Shown in pieces: positions 38,220-48,019 of a DNA stretch of 64,000 nucleotides. How positions within the stretch are numbered: the first letter of the stretch is position 1; every line of letters begins with the position of its first letter. The DNA comes from Burkholderiales bacterium (GTDB lineage Bacteria > Pseudomonadota > Gammaproteobacteria > Burkholderiales > Burkholderiaceae_C): NCBI GenBank assembly GCA_021414305.1, contig JAIOOS010000027.1:1-64000 (forward strand), written 5' to 3'. Under the pieces are notes generated by a model. It did no database searches, was not told where the DNA came from, and saw only the letters and a program-made list of their open reading frames with translations. The translations under genes were made by a program, and so were the position numbers.

Positions 38220-39119
38220 CTACTTCCGGCCCGCCGGCGCCGCCGGCGCCGTTCCACTGCCGCGCATCGCCTTGAAGAACTCGCTGCTCGACGGATCGAT
38301 GACCAGCAGGTCGCCCTTGCTGCGAAAGCTCGCCCGGTAGGCGTCGAGGCTGCGATAGAACTGGGCGAACTGCGGGTCGCGGCCGAACGCCTCGGCGAAG
38401 ATCGCCGATGCCTTGGCATCGCCCTCGCCCTTGAGCTTCTGCGCATCGCGGTAGGCCTCGGCGACGATCACCTCGCGTTGCCGGTCGGCGTCGGCGCGGA
38501 TCTTCTCGCCCTCGGCACCGCCGGTCGAACGCAACTGGTTGGCGACCTGCTTGCGCTCCGAGGCCATGCGGCTGTAGATCGATTCCGTGATGTTGGCGAC
38601 GAAGTCGACGCGCTTGATGCGCACGTCGAGGATCTCGATGCCGAACGACTTGGCGTCGTCGGCGAGGCGGTCCCGCACGTCCTTCATTACCTTGTCGCGC
38701 TCGGTCGAGAGCACGCCGCCGACGGTTCGCTTGGTGACTTCCTCGTTGAACGCGGCGTGCACGATCGGCGAGAGGCGCGCCTCGAGGTTGCGGATGTCGA
38801 CGCCGTTGTTGCGGATGAACTGGCGCGGGTCGCTGACGCGCCACTTCACCAGCCAGTCGATCACCAGGCTCTTCTTCTCGGCGGTGAAGATCGGCCGCGT
38901 TTCCGGACTGTCGAGCGTCTGGATGCGCCGGTCGAGGAAGCCGACGTTCTGGAACGGCGGCGGCAGCTTGAACTTGAGGCCGGGCTCCTGAACGACTTCC
39001 TTGATCTGGCCGAACTCGTAGATCACCGCCACCTGGCGCTGATCGACGATGAACAGGGTCGAGGAGGCGATGAGCAGCACGAGCAGCAGGCCGCCGATGA
39101 TGAAACCGAGACGATTCAT
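38220..39119 (-). CDS. hflC: HflC, SPFH-domain modulator of FtsH
   Basis: Forms with HflK a periplasm-facing membrane assembly around the FtsH protease. It has 299 residues with one N-terminal membrane helix (RLGFIIGGLLLVLLIASSTLF), followed by the SPFH/band 7 domain (VDQRQVAVIYEFGQIKEVV; FIRNNGVDIRNLEARL; EILDVRIKRVDFVANITESI) and a helical region with MASERKQVANQLRSTGGAEG. The C-terminus ends in an Ala/Gly-rich tail. It lies 21 bases after hflK. Confidence 0.95.
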   Translation of the reverse strand: MNRLGFIIGGLLLVLLIASSTLFIVDQRQVAVIYEFGQIKEVVQEPGLKFKLPPPFQNVGFLDRRIQTLDSPETRPIFTAEKKSLVIDWLVKWRVSDPRQFIRNNGVDIRNLEARLSPIVHAAFNEEVTKRTVGGVLSTERDKVMKDVRDRLADDAKSFGIEILDVRIKRVDFVANITESIYSRMASERKQVANQLRSTGGAEGEKIRADADRQREVIVAEAYRDAQKLKGEGDAKASAIFAEAFGRDPQFAQFYRSLDAYRASFRSKGDLLVIDPSSSEFFKAMRGSGTAPAAPAGRK

Positions 39120-39140
39120 GACGTGGCTTCGAATGGTGGG

Positions 39141-40481
39141 TCAGCGGCCTTCGCGGTCGCGGCCGCGCTGGCCTTCGCGCGAACGGACGTCGACCGCGCC
39201 CGCCGTGGCGGGCGGGGCATCGACGGTGGTGGTCGCCGGCGCCGCCTGGCCGCTCGGCGCGGAGCCGGCGGCGGCTTGCTGCAGCAGCCGGTCGAGCGGC
39301 AGGTTGAGCAGGCTGGCGCCGTTGCGCGCGTCGATCATCACCTTGGTGACGCTGCTGTAGACGTCGCGCATGGCGTTGATGTAGAGCCGGTCGCGCGTGA
39401 CCTGCGGCGCCTTCTGGTACTCGGCGAGCTGACGGGCGAAGCGCTCGGAATCGCCCTCGGCCTCGGAGACGACGCGCGACTTGTAGCCCTCGGCTTCCTG
39501 GCGCAGCCGCGCCGCCGTGCCCTGCGCCTTCGGGATCTCGGCGCTCGCATAGGCGAGGCCTTCCTTCTTCAGGCGGTCGCCGTCCTGGCCGGCCTTGAGC
39601 GTGTCTTCGAAAGCCGCCTGCACCTGCTCGGGCGGCTGCACGCTCTGCACGTTGACGTTGACGATGACGATGCCGGTCTTCAGCCGGTCGAGCTGGTCCT
39701 GGATCGAGCGCACCAGCTCCGAGGCGATCGCATCGCGCTGCTCGTAGAGCACCGAATCGATCTTGCTCTTGCCGACGATCTCGCGCACCGCCGACTCGGC
39801 GGCCAGGGTGACGGCCTCTTCCGGCTCGCGGTTCTCGAACAGGAAGGCGCGCGCGTCCTTCAGCCGGTATTGCACGGTGAAGCGGATGTCGACGATGTTC
39901 TCGTCCTGGGTCAGCATCGACGAGTCCTTCAGCCCGGTGGCCTGGGTCACCGAGTTGCGCCCGACTTCCTTGGAGCGCAGCTGCGTCACGCTCACGGTCT
40001 CGTTCGCCTGGAACGGGTACGGGAAGCGCCACTTCAGGCCCGCGTCCACCGTGTGGCTGTAGCGGCCGAACTGCGTCACCACCGCCTGCTGCCCTTCCTG
40101 GACGACGAAGATGCCGCTGCCGAGCCAGATCACGACGATGACGATGCCGATCAGCGCCGCGCCGACGCCGGCGCTGCGCATGCTCGGCTGGAAGTTCGGG
40201 CCGCCCGGATCGCCGCTGCCGTTGCCGCGGCGCGGCCCGCCGCCCTTGCCGCCGAACAGGCCGCTCAGCTTCTTGTTGAAGTCGCGCCACAGCTCGTCGA
40301 GGTCGGGCGGGCCGTCCCGGCCGCCGCCGCCGTTCTGCGCCAGCACCGGACCCTCGCCGTTGCGGCCCCGGGCCGTCAGTCGCGCCCAGATCGCCGCCAG
40401 CAGGGTGCGGGAGGACGCGGCAAGCGCCGCCCAGGGGCCCGCGAGGGCGGCTTCGGCAGCGGGAGAGGGTGGCAGGGTCAT
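39141..40481 (-). CDS. hflK: HflK, SPFH-domain modulator of FtsH
   Basis: Partner of HflC. It has 446 residues (E. coli 419). The cytoplasmic N-terminus is Gly-rich and disordered-looking (PDLDELWRDFNKKLSGLFGG, then GGGPRRGNGSGDPGG), with an additional 45-residue Ala-rich lead that is longer than in most relatives. One membrane helix follows (AALIGIVIVVIWLGSGIFVV, about 107-126), then the SPFH domain (GQQAVVTQFGRYSHTVDAGL) and a C-terminal coiled coil. The start ATG (40479-40481) is 42 bases after hflX. Confidence 0.94.
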   Translation of the reverse strand: MTLPPSPAAEAALAGPWAALAASSRTLLAAIWARLTARGRNGEGPVLAQNGGGGRDGPPDLDELWRDFNKKLSGLFGGKGGGPRRGNGSGDPGGPNFQPSMRSAGVGAALIGIVIVVIWLGSGIFVVQEGQQAVVTQFGRYSHTVDAGLKWRFPYPFQANETVSVTQLRSKEVGRNSVTQATGLKDSSMLTQDENIVDIRFTVQYRLKDARAFLFENREPEEAVTLAAESAVREIVGKSKIDSVLYEQRDAIASELVRSIQDQLDRLKTGIVIVNVNVQSVQPPEQVQAAFEDTLKAGQDGDRLKKEGLAYASAEIPKAQGTAARLRQEAEGYKSRVVSEAEGDSERFARQLAEYQKAPQVTRDRLYINAMRDVYSSVTKVMIDARNGASLLNLPLDRLLQQAAAGSAPSGQAAPATTTVDAPPATAGAVDVRSREGQRGRDREGR

Positions 40482-40523
40482 AGGCGGGCGAAAGATCGGA
40501 AGACGGACATCGGCAGGGGCTGG

Positions 40524-41780
40524 TCAGGCGAGCGAATGATAGGTGCCGTCGCGAAGGTCCTCGCCTTCGTCGCCGTCGCTGGCCGAACCGTCCTCAGGTG
40601 AGGTCCGCCGGTCGCGATTCAAGTCGTCGCCAGCGGGCTCGCGAACCGCCATGGCCGCGATGCAGTCGCGCAGGCCGTCGAGGCCCTCGCCGCTGACGGC
40701 GCTGACGAACAGGCGCGGCACCCGCCGGCCCGAGACCAGCTCGATGCTGTCGGCGAGCAGGCGGGGCCGCTCGGTCTCGTCGAGGCGATCGATCTTGTTG
40801 AAGACCACGACCTGGTCGACATCGCCGGCGCCGATCTCGCCGAGCACGCGCTCGACTTCCTTCATCTGCTCGGCCAGCTCGGGGCTCGCGGCGTCGACGA
40901 CGTGCAGCAGCAGGTCGGCATCGGCGGCTTCCTGCAGCGTCGCCTGGAATGCCTCGATCAGCGAGTGCGGCAGGTCGCGGATGAAGCCGACCGTGTCGGA
41001 GAGGGCGACGCCGCGCTCGATGTTCTCGAGGTGCAGCTGGCGGGTCGTCGTGTCGAGGGTCGCGAACAGCTGGTCGGCGGCGTAGGCGTCGGCGTTGACG
41101 AGGCTGTTGAAGAGCGTCGACTTGCCGGCGTTGGTGTAGCCGACGAGCGAGACGCGGAAGGTCTGGTTGCGCTCGCGCGCCCGGCGCTGCGTGCTGCGCT
41201 GCTTCTTGACCTTGTCGAGCTGCTTCTTGATCGCCTTGATGCGCTCGCCGATCATGCGCCGGTCGAGCTCGATCTGCGCCTCGCCCGGGCCACCGCGGTT
41301 GCCGATGCCGCCGCGCTGGCGTTCGAGGTGGCTCCAGCGCCGCACCAGCCGGGTCGAGAGGTATTGCAGCCGCGCCAGCTCGACCTGGAGCTTCCCTTCG
41401 TGGCTGCGTGCGCGCTCGCCGAAGATCTCGAGGATGAGCATGGTCCGGTCGGCGACGGCGACGCCGAGGTGCTTCTCGAGGTTGCGCTGCTGCGCCGGCG
41501 AGAGCGCCTGGTCGAAGACCACGACCTCGGCCTGGTGGAGCTGCACCATCTCCTTCAGCTCGTCGGCCTTGCCGGTGCCGACGAAGAAGGCCGGGTCCGG
41601 CGCCTTACGGCGGGCGATCACGCGCGCGACCGCCACGTCGCCCGCCGACTCGGCCAGCAGCGCCAATTCGTCGAGCGTGGCGTCGAAATGCCTGCCCTTG
41701 GCGCCGAAGTCGACGCCGACGAGGATCGCCCGCGCCGGTGCGCCGCGAGGCCCGGCCTCCGCGGAGAGGGCGACGCTCAA
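40524..41780 (-). CDS. hflX: Ribosome-associated GTPase HflX
   Basis: GTPase that splits stalled ribosomes under stress. It has 418 residues. The N-terminal HflX domain (VGTGKADELKEMV, FDQALSPAQQRNLEKHL, SHEGKLQVELARLQYLSTRL) precedes the Gly-rich GGIGNRGGPGEAQIELDRR and the G domain with P-loop GYTNAGKS at 214-221, DTVGFIRDLPHSLIEAF and VFNKIDRL (NKxD). The C-terminal tail from about 385 is polar and not conserved. The start is a TTG (41778-41780), 34 bases after hfq; no strong Shine-Dalgarno is seen, so an internal start is possible. Confidence 0.93.
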   Translation of the reverse strand: MSVALSAEAGPRGAPARAILVGVDFGAKGRHFDATLDELALLAESAGDVAVARVIARRKAPDPAFFVGTGKADELKEMVQLHQAEVVVFDQALSPAQQRNLEKHLGVAVADRTMLILEIFGERARSHEGKLQVELARLQYLSTRLVRRWSHLERQRGGIGNRGGPGEAQIELDRRMIGERIKAIKKQLDKVKKQRSTQRRARERNQTFRVSLVGYTNAGKSTLFNSLVNADAYAADQLFATLDTTTRQLHLENIERGVALSDTVGFIRDLPHSLIEAFQATLQEAADADLLLHVVDAASPELAEQMKEVERVLGEIGAGDVDQVVVFNKIDRLDETERPRLLADSIELVSGRRVPRLFVSAVSGEGLDGLRDCIAAMAVREPAGDDLNRDRRTSPEDGSASDGDEGEDLRDGTYHSLA

Positions 41781-41814
41781 GGCGCGGCCCGCCGGATGCG
41801 CGTGGCGCGCGTCG

Positions 41815-42060
41815 TCAAGATTGCTCGGGGGTGTCCGGCGCGGTCTGGAAATTCACCGCGCGGCCCGGCACGACGGTGGAGATCGCGTGCTTGTAGACCA
41901 TCTGGGTGACCGTGTTGCGCAGGAGGACGACGTACTGATCGAAAGATTCGATGTGCCCCTGCAGCTTGATCCCGTTCACCAGGTAGATCGAAACCGGAAC
42001 GTGCTCCTTGCGCAGCAGGTTCAGGAAGGGGTCTTGTAAGAGCTGCCCTTTGTTGCTCAC
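41815..42060 (-). CDS. hfq: RNA chaperone Hfq
   Basis: Hexameric Sm-like protein that pairs small RNAs with mRNAs. It has 81 residues. Sm1 is [20 protein letters not shown] and the segment that follows reads [19 protein letters not shown]; Sm2 ends in the invariant YKHAIST. The C-terminal tail is short (residues 66-81), as in many betaproteobacteria. The start is a GTG (42058-42060) with GGAG about nine bases upstream. It lies between der (99 bases) and hflX. Confidence 0.97.
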   Translation of the reverse strand: MSNKGQLLQDPFLNLLRKEHVPVSIYLVNGIKLQGHIESFDQYVVLLRNTVTQMVYKHAISTVVPGRAVNFQTAPDTPEQS

Positions 42061-42159
42061 GTTGAAACTCCGTGATGTGTTCTGGAGCGAGGCACCTTAA
42101 CACAGCGTTTCTCGCTTCGCGCCGCGTAAGGACATGCCTCGACACTCTGTCCCGGGGGG

Positions 42160-43521
42160 CTACGGCCGCTTGTCGGCGAACGGATTCTTCGAGGCGCGCA
42201 TCTCGATCCTGAGCGGCGTTCCGGTGAGCTTGAAATGGGCCCGGATCCGCCCTTCCAGATAGCGCTTGTAGACGTCGGTGACGTGCTCGAGCGAGTTGCC
42301 ATGGACGATGACGACCGGCGGATTCATTCCGCCCTGGTGGGCATAGCGCAGCTTCGGCCGGAAGGCGCCGGCGCGCTTCGGGCTCTGGTGCTGCACCGCC
42401 TCGAGCAGGAGGCGGGTCAGCACGGGAGTCGGCATCTTCCGGTTGGCCGAGGCATGGGCGTCGGCGATCGCCTTCCACACCGGGCCGAAGCCCTGCCGCT
42501 TCACCGCCGAGATCTGCAGCACCGGCGCGAACTTGAGGAACGGCAGGCGCTGCACGATCGAGCGCTCGAGCTGCTCCTTCTGGTAGGCGTCGACGGCGTC
42601 CCACTTGTTCACGGCGACGACCACGGCGCGGCCGCTCTCGAGGATGTAGCCGGCGATGTGCGCGTCCTGGTCGGTCACGCCCTGGGTGGCGTCGAGCAGG
42701 AGCAGGACGACGTTGGCCTCGGCGATCGCCTGCAGGGTCTTGACGACCGAGAACTTCTCGACCGCCTCGAACACCTTGCCCTTGCGCCTGAGGCCGGCGG
42801 TGTCGATCAGGTCGAAGCGGGTGCCGCCGCGCTCGAACGGCACGACGATCGCGTCGCGGGTCGTGCCCGGCTGGTCGAAGGCGACCAGGCGTTCTTCGCC
42901 GAGCCAGGCGTTGATGAGGGTCGACTTGCCGACGTTGGGCCGGCCGGCCACCGCCAGGCGGATTCGCACCGAGGCCGGGTCGGAATCGACCGGATCGGGC
43001 TCGACATCGTCGAGCGCAGCCGGGCCGAGCGCGGCGAGCAGCGCCGCCTCGGCCAGGCTGCCGATGCCCTGCCCGTGCGCCGCCGAGATCGGCAGCGGGT
43101 CGCCGAGGCCGAGCTCGTGGAACTCGGCGAGCAGCGGCGAATCGGCCATGCCCTCGGCCTTGTTGACCGCGAGCAGCACCTTCTTGCTGGCGCTGCGCAG
43201 GTACTTGGCGATGTCGTGGTCCTGCCCGGAGACGCCGGCGCGCACGTCGGTGACGAAGATCACCGCGTCGGCCTCGGCCACCGCCTGGCGCGTCTGCTTG
43301 GCCATCTCGCGGACGATACCGGTCGGGTTCTCCGGCTCGAAGCCGCCGGTGTCGACGACGATGAATTCGCGCCCGCCGACCGCCGCGTCGCCGTAGTGGC
43401 GGTCGCGAGTCAGGCCGGAGAAGTCGGCGACGATCGCGTCGCGGGTCTTCGTCAGCCGGTTGAACAGCGTCGACTTGCCGACGTTCGGCCGGCCGACGAT
43501 GGCGATGACGGGTTTCATCAT
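42160..43521 (-). CDS. der: Ribosome assembly GTPase Der
   Basis: GTPase with two tandem G domains and a KH-like C-terminal domain, needed for 50S subunit assembly. It has 453 residues. G1 motifs GRPNVGKS occur at about residues 10-17 and again near 192-199; NKAEG and NKWDA are the two NKxD-type base-recognition motifs. The KH-like domain has [20 protein letters not shown] and [14 protein letters not shown]. It follows bamB after 22 bases. Confidence 0.97.
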   Translation of the reverse strand: MMKPVIAIVGRPNVGKSTLFNRLTKTRDAIVADFSGLTRDRHYGDAAVGGREFIVVDTGGFEPENPTGIVREMAKQTRQAVAEADAVIFVTDVRAGVSGQDHDIAKYLRSASKKVLLAVNKAEGMADSPLLAEFHELGLGDPLPISAAHGQGIGSLAEAALLAALGPAALDDVEPDPVDSDPASVRIRLAVAGRPNVGKSTLINAWLGEERLVAFDQPGTTRDAIVVPFERGGTRFDLIDTAGLRRKGKVFEAVEKFSVVKTLQAIAEANVVLLLLDATQGVTDQDAHIAGYILESGRAVVVAVNKWDAVDAYQKEQLERSIVQRLPFLKFAPVLQISAVKRQGFGPVWKAIADAHASANRKMPTPVLTRLLLEAVQHQSPKRAGAFRPKLRYAHQGGMNPPVVIVHGNSLEHVTDVYKRYLEGRIRAHFKLTGTPLRIEMRASKNPFADKRP

Positions 43522-43543
43522 GCCGGGCGGCCGGCGAGGGAAG

Positions 43544-44665
43544 TCAGGAGGGGCGGAAGGCGAAGACGCCGCCCGACCGCGTGACCACGATCAAGGTCCC
43601 GCCGACGACCACCGGGGGCACGGTGATCGCGCTGCCGTCGGTCGTCGAGCGAAGCTGCGACTCGCCCTTGGCGCGGCTCATCCAGTGCAGCGTGCCGTCG
43701 CGGTCGCCGAAAACGACCGATGCGCCGACCGCGGCCGGCGCGCCCAGGCCGCGATACATCAGCGACTCGGACGTCCAGGCGACGTCGCCGCTTGGCGTCT
43801 TCCAGGCGCTGAGGCGGTCGGAGGCGTCGGCGGCGAACAGCAGCTCCGCGTCGCCGGCGACCGCGTCGGTGCCGCCGATCGCCTTGGTCCACATGATGCG
43901 GCCGCGCTCGGCATCGACACAGCCGACCGCCGCCTGGAACGAGCGCGCGCACATCAGGTCGCCGGTGCGCACCGCCGGGCCCACCAGGTCGGCCAGCCGC
44001 TCGACCTCGTTGGCGCCGCGCGGCGCGCCGATCGGCACTTCCCAGCGGATCGTCGACGAGATCGGCTCGATCCCGGCCATGCGCGGCCCCTGGCCGACGA
44101 CGAGCGTGTCCTTGAACGCGGCAATCACGCCGGCCTGCGCCAGCGTCAGCGGATCGCCCGGCCGCGCCACCTGCCAGATCTTGGCGCCGTCGGCGGCGTC
44201 GAAGGCCTGCACCGCGCGGTCGACGCCGAGCACGAAGACCCGGCCGCCCGCGACCAGCGGCGCCGTGGCGACGCGGACGCCAAGCGCCTTCTTCCACTTG
44301 ATCTGGCCGCCTTCCAGCGCCACCAGGTCGCCGCCGCGGGTGACCACCGCCGCCACCGTGCCGTCGCTGCCGACGCCGGCCGAGAGCTTGGCGCCGACGT
44401 TGGCCCGCCAGAGCGAGCGGCCGCTCGCGGCTTCGAGGGCGACAACGCTGCCGTCGCTCGACGCCATGGTGACGACGCCGCCGTTGATAGCGACGACCAT
44501 CGGGAACTCGACACTGCCGATGCTCTCCTTCCAGACCTGGGCCGCGGTGATCGGCGCGACGATGGGCTGCAGCTCCTTCGGCGTGGGGCGATCGGGGCCG
44601 AACGGGTTCCAGCTCGAGCACCCGGCCACCGCCGCCGCGGCCAGCAGCGCGGCGAGATACCTCAC
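43544..44665 (-). CDS. bamB: Outer membrane assembly lipoprotein BamB
   Basis: Eight-bladed beta-propeller lipoprotein of the BAM complex. It has 373 residues. The signal peptide ends in the lipobox VAGC (Cys16), followed by SSWNPFG, so it is lipidated and anchored to the outer membrane. Repeated PQQ-like blades are visible ([55 protein letters not shown]). It overlaps the YfgM gene by four bases and precedes der, the typical order hisS-yfgM-bamB-der. Confidence 0.95.
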   Translation of the reverse strand: MRYLAALLAAAAVAGCSSWNPFGPDRPTPKELQPIVAPITAAQVWKESIGSVEFPMVVAINGGVVTMASSDGSVVALEAASGRSLWRANVGAKLSAGVGSDGTVAAVVTRGGDLVALEGGQIKWKKALGVRVATAPLVAGGRVFVLGVDRAVQAFDAADGAKIWQVARPGDPLTLAQAGVIAAFKDTLVVGQGPRMAGIEPISSTIRWEVPIGAPRGANEVERLADLVGPAVRTGDLMCARSFQAAVGCVDAERGRIMWTKAIGGTDAVAGDAELLFAADASDRLSAWKTPSGDVAWTSESLMYRGLGAPAAVGASVVFGDRDGTLHWMSRAKGESQLRSTTDGSAITVPPVVVGGTLIVVTRSGGVFAFRPS

Positions 44666-45339
44666 TTCGCGCTCCCGGCGCCGCTGGCGGCGCTGGCCGC
44701 CGGGTCGACGCCGAGGACGTTGAGCTTGGCCTCGACCACACGGCGGTAGTCGACCTTGGCGTCCATCGCCGCCCAGGCCTTCTGGTACGCCGCCTTCGCC
44801 TCCTCGCCCTTGCCCTGCGCCGTCAGCACGTCGCCGCGCCGGTCGAAGGCCAGGGCCTGGAACTCGGCCGCGTCGACGCCGTCGAGCTGCTTCAGCGCCT
44901 CGTCGTACTTCTTCTCGTCGAGCAGCTGGCCCGCCAGGCGCAGCTTCGCGATGGTCCGGTACTCGGTCTCGGCGGCCTTCTCGGCCACCCAGGCGAGATC
45001 GGCCCGGGCAGCGTCGGCCTGACCCTTCTCGCCGGCCAGCTTGGCTGCGGCGAGGCCCGCCTGGCCGGTGAAGGCGGCGCGCGGGAAGCGTTCCTTCATG
45101 TCGCTGAAGATGCGGCCGGCGCGCTCGGCGTCGGCGGCTTGCTGGGCCTTCTCGAATTCGTCGTACATCGAGGCCGCCTTCGTGCCCTGGTCGCGCTGGT
45201 ACCAGTTCCAGCCGAACCAGCCCAGGTAGGCGAGCGCGGCGACGATCAGCAGGCCCGAGATCAGGTTGCCGTATTGATTCCAGAACGCCTTGAGCTGATC
45301 GAGCTGCTCCTGTTCTTCGAGGTCGAGTTGCGTGGCCAT
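44662..45339 (-). CDS. yfgM: YfgM-like membrane-anchored TPR protein
   Basis: Single-pass inner-membrane protein with a periplasmic TPR domain, 225 residues. The N-terminal LEEQEQLDQLKAFWNQYGN is followed by a membrane helix (LISGLLIVAALAYLGWFGW, about 31-49) and TPR-like helices (KKYDEALKQLDGVDAAEF; ALAFDRRGDVLTAQGKGEEA). E. coli YfgM interacts with the SecYEG-PpiD translocon and periplasmic chaperones. The gene lies between hisS and bamB, as in E. coli. Confidence 0.9.
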   Translation of the reverse strand: MATQLDLEEQEQLDQLKAFWNQYGNLISGLLIVAALAYLGWFGWNWYQRDQGTKAASMYDEFEKAQQAADAERAGRIFSDMKERFPRAAFTGQAGLAAAKLAGEKGQADAARADLAWVAEKAAETEYRTIAKLRLAGQLLDEKKYDEALKQLDGVDAAEFQALAFDRRGDVLTAQGKGEEAKAAYQKAWAAMDAKVDYRRVVEAKLNVLGVDPAASAASGAGSAK

Positions 45340-45367
45340 GGCGAGGGATCTTCGGGCAAACCGGGGA

Positions 45368-46660
45368 TTATGCGGTGAGGGTCGAGGCCCACGTGCCGAG
45401 GTCGGCCAGGGCGACGAGGCGTTGCGTCGCGGCGGCGTCGCGCAGCGGCTTCAGGGCAACTTCGCCGCGCGCCAGCTCGTCGTCGCCGAAGACCAGCGCA
45501 TGGCGCGCGCCGCTGGCGTCGGCACGCCGGAACTGCGCCTTCATGCTGCCCCAGCCTTCGGCCCCCGCGGCGTGCATTTGCACCGACACACCGGCGGCGC
45601 GCAGCGCCTCGCAGGTGGTGAGGGCGACCGGCAGCGCCTTCGGCCCGGGCACGATCGCGTAGACGTCGACCGCCGCCGGCGGCATGGGCACGCCGACGGC
45701 CTCGAGCAGCAGCAGCATGCGCTCGACGCCCATGCCCCAGCCGATCGCCGGCGTCGGCTTGCCGCCGAGCTGCTCGAACATGCCGTCGTAGCGGCCGCCG
45801 CCGCAGACCGTGCCCTGCGCGCCGAGCTGGTCGGTGACCCACTCGAACACGGTCAGGTTGTAGTAGTCGAGGCCGCGAACCATTCGCGGATTGACGCGGT
45901 ATTCGAGGCCGGCGGCGTCGAGCACGGCGCGCACCGCGTCGAAGTGGGCGAGCGAGTCGGCGCCGAGGAAGTCGATCAGGCGCGGCGCCGCCTCGTTGAT
46001 CGCCTGCATCGCCGGATTCTTGCTGTCGAGGATGCGCAGCGGATTGGTGTGCAGGCGGCGGCGCCCGTCCTCGTCGAGCGCGTCGGCATGCTTCTCGAAG
46101 TGGGCGATCAGCGCGGCCCGATGGGCGAGGCGTTCGTTCGGCTGGCCGAGGCTGTTCAGCTCGAGCCGGACGTCCCTGCCCTCCACCAGCCCGAGGTCGC
46201 GCCAGAGCGCGCGACACATCAGGATCTGCTCGGCGTCGACGTCGGGGCCGGCGTGGCCGAGGGCCTCGACGTCGATCTGGTGGAACTGGCGGTAGCGGCC
46301 CTTCTGCGGCCGCTCGTGGCGAAACAGCACAACCTGGCTCCACAGGCGCAGCGGCCCGTTGTAGAGCGCGTTGTGCTCGATCATCGCGCGCACGATGCCG
46401 GCGGTGGCCTCGGGCCGGAGCGTGAGCCTGTCGCCGTTCATCGCGTCCTCGAAGGAGTACATCTCCTTCTCGACGATGTCGGTCACCGCGCCGAGGCCGC
46501 GCACGAAGAGGGCCGTCGGCTCGACCACCGGCGTGCGCACGTTGCGGTACGCATAGCGCTGCATCAGCGAGCGCACCTTCGCCTCGAACCACTCCCAGCG
46601 CGCCGATTCCGGCGGCAGGATGTCGTTCATGCCCTTGACGGCGCGGAGTACTTCGCTCAT
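45368..46660 (-). CDS. hisS: Histidyl-tRNA synthetase
   Basis: Class II aminoacyl-tRNA synthetase, 430 residues from ATG 46658-46660. Signatures are [38 protein letters not shown], motif 2 [20 protein letters not shown] with HQIDVEALG, the histidine-A motif [31 protein letters not shown], and motif 3 [15 protein letters not shown]. The C-terminal anticodon-binding domain is present, unlike in HisZ. An ATG four codons upstream (46672) is in frame but lies inside the repeat at 46667-46732, so the inner ATG is taken as the original start. Neither has a clear Shine-Dalgarno. Confidence 0.95.
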   Translation of the reverse strand: MSEVLRAVKGMNDILPPESARWEWFEAKVRSLMQRYAYRNVRTPVVEPTALFVRGLGAVTDIVEKEMYSFEDAMNGDRLTLRPEATAGIVRAMIEHNALYNGPLRLWSQVVLFRHERPQKGRYRQFHQIDVEALGHAGPDVDAEQILMCRALWRDLGLVEGRDVRLELNSLGQPNERLAHRAALIAHFEKHADALDEDGRRRLHTNPLRILDSKNPAMQAINEAAPRLIDFLGADSLAHFDAVRAVLDAAGLEYRVNPRMVRGLDYYNLTVFEWVTDQLGAQGTVCGGGRYDGMFEQLGGKPTPAIGWGMGVERMLLLLEAVGVPMPPAAVDVYAIVPGPKALPVALTTCEALRAAGVSVQMHAAGAEGWGSMKAQFRRADASGARHALVFGDDELARGEVALKPLRDAAATQRLVALADLGTWASTLTA

Positions 46661-46666
46661 GGAGGT

Positions 46667-46732
46667 TGTCATTCTGAGCGGAGCGAAGAATCTCTTCGCT
46701 GCGCGAGGTCCTTCGCCTTGCTCAGGTCGACA
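46667..46732. repeat. Imperfect palindromic repeat between ispG and hisS
   Basis: A 66-base imperfect palindrome bounded by TGTC and GACA. The left arm reads CATTCTGAGCGGAGCGAAGA and the right arm, read in reverse, CCTGAGCAAGGCGAAGGACC, so most positions match. The motif CATTCTGAGCGnAGCGAAGAAT is one I recognise as a dispersed repeat in unrelated bacterial genomes. The element includes the ispG stop codon (46722-46724) and an in-frame ATG before hisS, so it reaches into both genes' ends. Confidence 0.75.
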
Positions 46733-48014
46733 GCGGGGCGACGGCTTTGCTGCCGAAGCGCCTTTCGATGTAGTTCTCGACCAGGGCGTGGAACTCGGCG
46801 GCGATGTTGTCGCCGCGCAGGGTCAGCGCCTTCTGGCCGTCGATGAAGACCGGCGCCGCCGGCGCCTCGCCGGTGCCCGGCAGGCTGATGCCGATGTCGG
46901 CGTGCTTGCTTTCGCCCGGGCCGTTGACGATGCAGCCCATCACCGCGACCTTCATCGCCTCGACGCCGGGATAGCGCGTCTTCCAGACCGGCATCTGGGC
47001 GCGCAGGAAATCGTCGATCTCCTTGGCCAGCACCTGGAATGTGGTGCTGGTGGTGCGGCCGCAACCCGGGCAGGCCGTGACGCTCGGATTGAAGGCGCGC
47101 AGGCCGAGCGACTGCAGGATCTCGAGCGCGACCACCACCTCCTGGGTGCGGGCCTCGCCCGGCTGCGGCGTCAGCGAGACGCGGATCGTGTCGCCGATGC
47201 CTTCCTGCAGCAGCACCGCCAGCGCCGCGGTCGAGGCGACCGTGCCCTTGGTGCCCATGCCGGCCTCGGTGAGGCCGAGGTGCAGCGGGTAGTCGCACTG
47301 CCGCGCCAGGGCGCGGTAGACGCTGATCAGGTCCTGCACGCCCGACATCTTGCAGCTCAGGATGATCTGCTCCGGCGCCAGGCCGATCTCCTCGGCGCGC
47401 CGCGCGGACGACAGCGCCGACAGGATGATCGCCCGGTACATGATCTGCCGCGGCTCCTGCGGCTCGGCGAGCTTCGCGTTCTCGTCCATCAGCTCGGTCA
47501 GCAGCTCCTGATCGAGGCTGCCCCAGTTGACGCCGATGCGGACCGGCTTTTGAAACTTCGCGGCCACCTCGACCATCTGCGCGAACTGGCGGTCGTGCTT
47601 GTCGCCCTTGCCGACATTGCCGGGGTTGATGCGGTACTTCGAGAGCGCCTCCGCGCAGGCCGGATAGTCGGCGAGCAGGCGATGGCCGTTGTAGTGGAAG
47701 TCGCCGATCAGCGGCACATCGATGCCCATCCGGTCGAGCTGCTCGCGGATGTGCGGCACGGCGGCCGCCGCCTCGGGCGTGTTGACGGTGATGCGCACCA
47801 TCTCCGAGCCGGCGATCGCCAGCTCCTTGACCTGGATCGCGGTGCCGATCGCGTCGACCGTGTCGGTGTTGGTCATCGCCTGCACCCGCACGGGCGCGTC
47901 GCCGCCGACGGTGACGAGGCGCGAGCCCCAGCGCACCGCGGCCTGGCGCGAGCGGCGAGGCGCCGGCCGCGCCGGTTCGACGAAGGCATCGAGAGGAGAT
48001 CGGTCGTCGCGCAT
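46722..48014 (-). CDS. ispG: 4-hydroxy-3-methylbut-2-enyl diphosphate synthase (IspG/GcpE)
   Basis: Iron-sulfur enzyme of the methylerythritol phosphate pathway. From ATG 48012-48014 it has 430 residues, longer than the E. coli enzyme (372), in the form typical of betaproteobacteria. Signatures are [54 protein letters not shown], and the [4Fe-4S] ligands in [10 protein letters not shown] and [17 protein letters not shown]. The last residues and the stop codon are encoded inside a palindromic repeat. It lies six bases after rodZ. It works with Dxr (20.9 kb) upstream of UppS. Confidence 0.95.
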   Translation of the reverse strand: MRDDRSPLDAFVEPARPAPRRSRQAAVRWGSRLVTVGGDAPVRVQAMTNTDTVDAIGTAIQVKELAIAGSEMVRITVNTPEAAAAVPHIREQLDRMGIDVPLIGDFHYNGHRLLADYPACAEALSKYRINPGNVGKGDKHDRQFAQMVEVAAKFQKPVRIGVNWGSLDQELLTELMDENAKLAEPQEPRQIMYRAIILSALSSARRAEEIGLAPEQIILSCKMSGVQDLISVYRALARQCDYPLHLGLTEAGMGTKGTVASTAALAVLLQEGIGDTIRVSLTPQPGEARTQEVVVALEILQSLGLRAFNPSVTACPGCGRTTSTTFQVLAKEIDDFLRAQMPVWKTRYPGVEAMKVAVMGCIVNGPGESKHADIGISLPGTGEAPAAPVFIDGQKALTLRGDNIAAEFHALVENYIERRFGSKAVAPLST

Positions 48015-48019
48015 GCTGT

